Assembly: GCA_029856295.1 (NCBI GenBank)
Contig: JAHQWS010000160.1
Coordinates: 1-5,839 of the forward strand
Reading direction: 5' to 3'
DNA length: 5,839 nucleotides
Source of the DNA: Promethearchaeia archaeon
GTDB lineage: Archaea; Asgardarchaeota; Lokiarchaeia; Sigyniarchaeales; SOKP01
The position numbers and the translations under genes were made by a program. The notes below the pieces were generated by a model that was given only the letters and a program-made list of their open reading frames with translations, searched no databases and was not told the origin of the DNA. Positions 5,445-5,839 of this stretch are shown one piece after another; the stretch's first letter is position 1; each line of letters begins with the position of its first letter.

Positions 5445-5839
5445 TTACTTTTCGACTGTTTCTTCAGCTCTAACTCTTTTTATTTCTTCTATTAGAGTAG
5501 GTATTACCTTATGCAGATCTCCAACAATTCCGTAATGGGCCACTTTAAAAATAGAGGCATTTGGATCGCGATTAATAGCCACTATAATGTCCGAAGATTG
5601 CATACCTACGATATGTTGGATCGCTCCAGAAATACCACAGGCAATGTATAGCTTTGGAGATACAGTCTTCCCTGTCTGACCAACTTGCCTGTCTTGCTCG
5701 ACCCATCCTAACTCTACAGTCACTCTAGATCCTCCTACTTCAGCATTTAAGGCATCTGCCAAATCTTTAATAATTTTAAAACCTTCTTTCGATCCCACTC
5801 CCCTACCACCAGATACTATAATTTCAGCATCCTCGAGAT
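5445..5839 (-). CDS. etfA: Electron transfer flavoprotein alpha subunit, C-terminal part
   Basis: The last 130 residues of EtfA, covering most of the C-terminal FAD-binding domain; the N-terminal domain is beyond the right edge. EtfA forms a heterodimer with EtfB and shuttles electrons between flavin dehydrogenases and other acceptors. In some anaerobes it takes part in flavin-based bifurcation. Family motifs in order are IIVSGGRGVGSKEGF, VGGSR with the FAD-binding arginine, RQVGQTGKTVSPKLYIACG, ISGAIQH, SSDIIVAINRDP and YGIVGDLHKVIP. The GTG at 5798 falls inside the SGGRGVGS motif, so it is an internal valine and not the start; the frame stays open to the edge. VGDL, where the mitochondrial protein has VADL, fits prokaryotic EtfA. 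Whether it bifurcates cannot be told from this part. etfB often lies next to etfA and would be outside the window. Confidence 0.95.
   Translation of the reverse strand, partial: LEDAEIIVSGGRGVGSKEGFKIIKDLADALNAEVGGSRVTVELGWVEQDRQVGQTGKTVSPKLYIACGISGAIQHIVGMQSSDIIVAINRDPNASIFKVAHYGIVGDLHKVIPTLIEEIKRVRAEETVEK

Noticed and set aside
5796..5798. GTG as a start codon of the EtfA fragment
   Set aside because: It lies inside the conserved SGGRGVGSKE motif and the frame continues to the right edge, so the gene is truncated by the window and does not start here.

Overview
The window is strongly AT-rich. It looks like a chromosomal segment of an anaerobic, amino-acid-metabolising archaeon. The reasons are an indolepyruvate ferredoxin oxidoreductase pair (IorA/IorB), ACT-domain partners of the kind found beside iorAB in archaea, core promoters of the BRE/TATA type rather than -35/-10 boxes, and T-tract terminators. 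The base composition, the DUF998 membrane protein and the ETF gene would suit an Asgard (Lokiarchaeia-like) genome, but that placement is an inference and not proven by the sequence.

Layout: (1) 1-394, the 3' part of a double-ACT protein gene (+), cut by the left edge. (2) 441-851, a full-length paralogue of it on the opposite strand, so the two genes lie tail to tail. (3) 852-1127, a 276-bp AT-rich divergent promoter region. (4) 1128-2021, iorB, with a 2x[4Fe-4S] ferredoxin-like module inserted inside the IorB fold. (5) 2104-3981, iorA, the TPP-dependent catalytic subunit with its usual C-terminal ferredoxin domain. (6) 3982-4651, 670 bp without a gene between converging genes. It holds alternative hairpins near 4128-4199 and a strong candidate for an independently transcribed structured RNA at about 4400-4525. 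(7) 4652-5308, a six-helix DUF998-like membrane protein (-). (8) 5309-5444, a promoter region with two near-identical 15-bp repeats flanking the TATA box. (9) 5445-5839, the C-terminal FAD domain of EtfA (-), cut by the right edge.

How the genes may work together: IorA and IorB would oxidise aryl pyruvates, made by transamination of Trp, Phe and Tyr, to aryl-acetyl-CoA, CO2 and reduced ferredoxin. The ACT proteins are plausible amino-acid sensors for this step. The two points most worth checking are the ferredoxin inserted in IorB, which would give the complex four rather than two predicted [4Fe-4S] sites, and the candidate structured RNA downstream of iorA.
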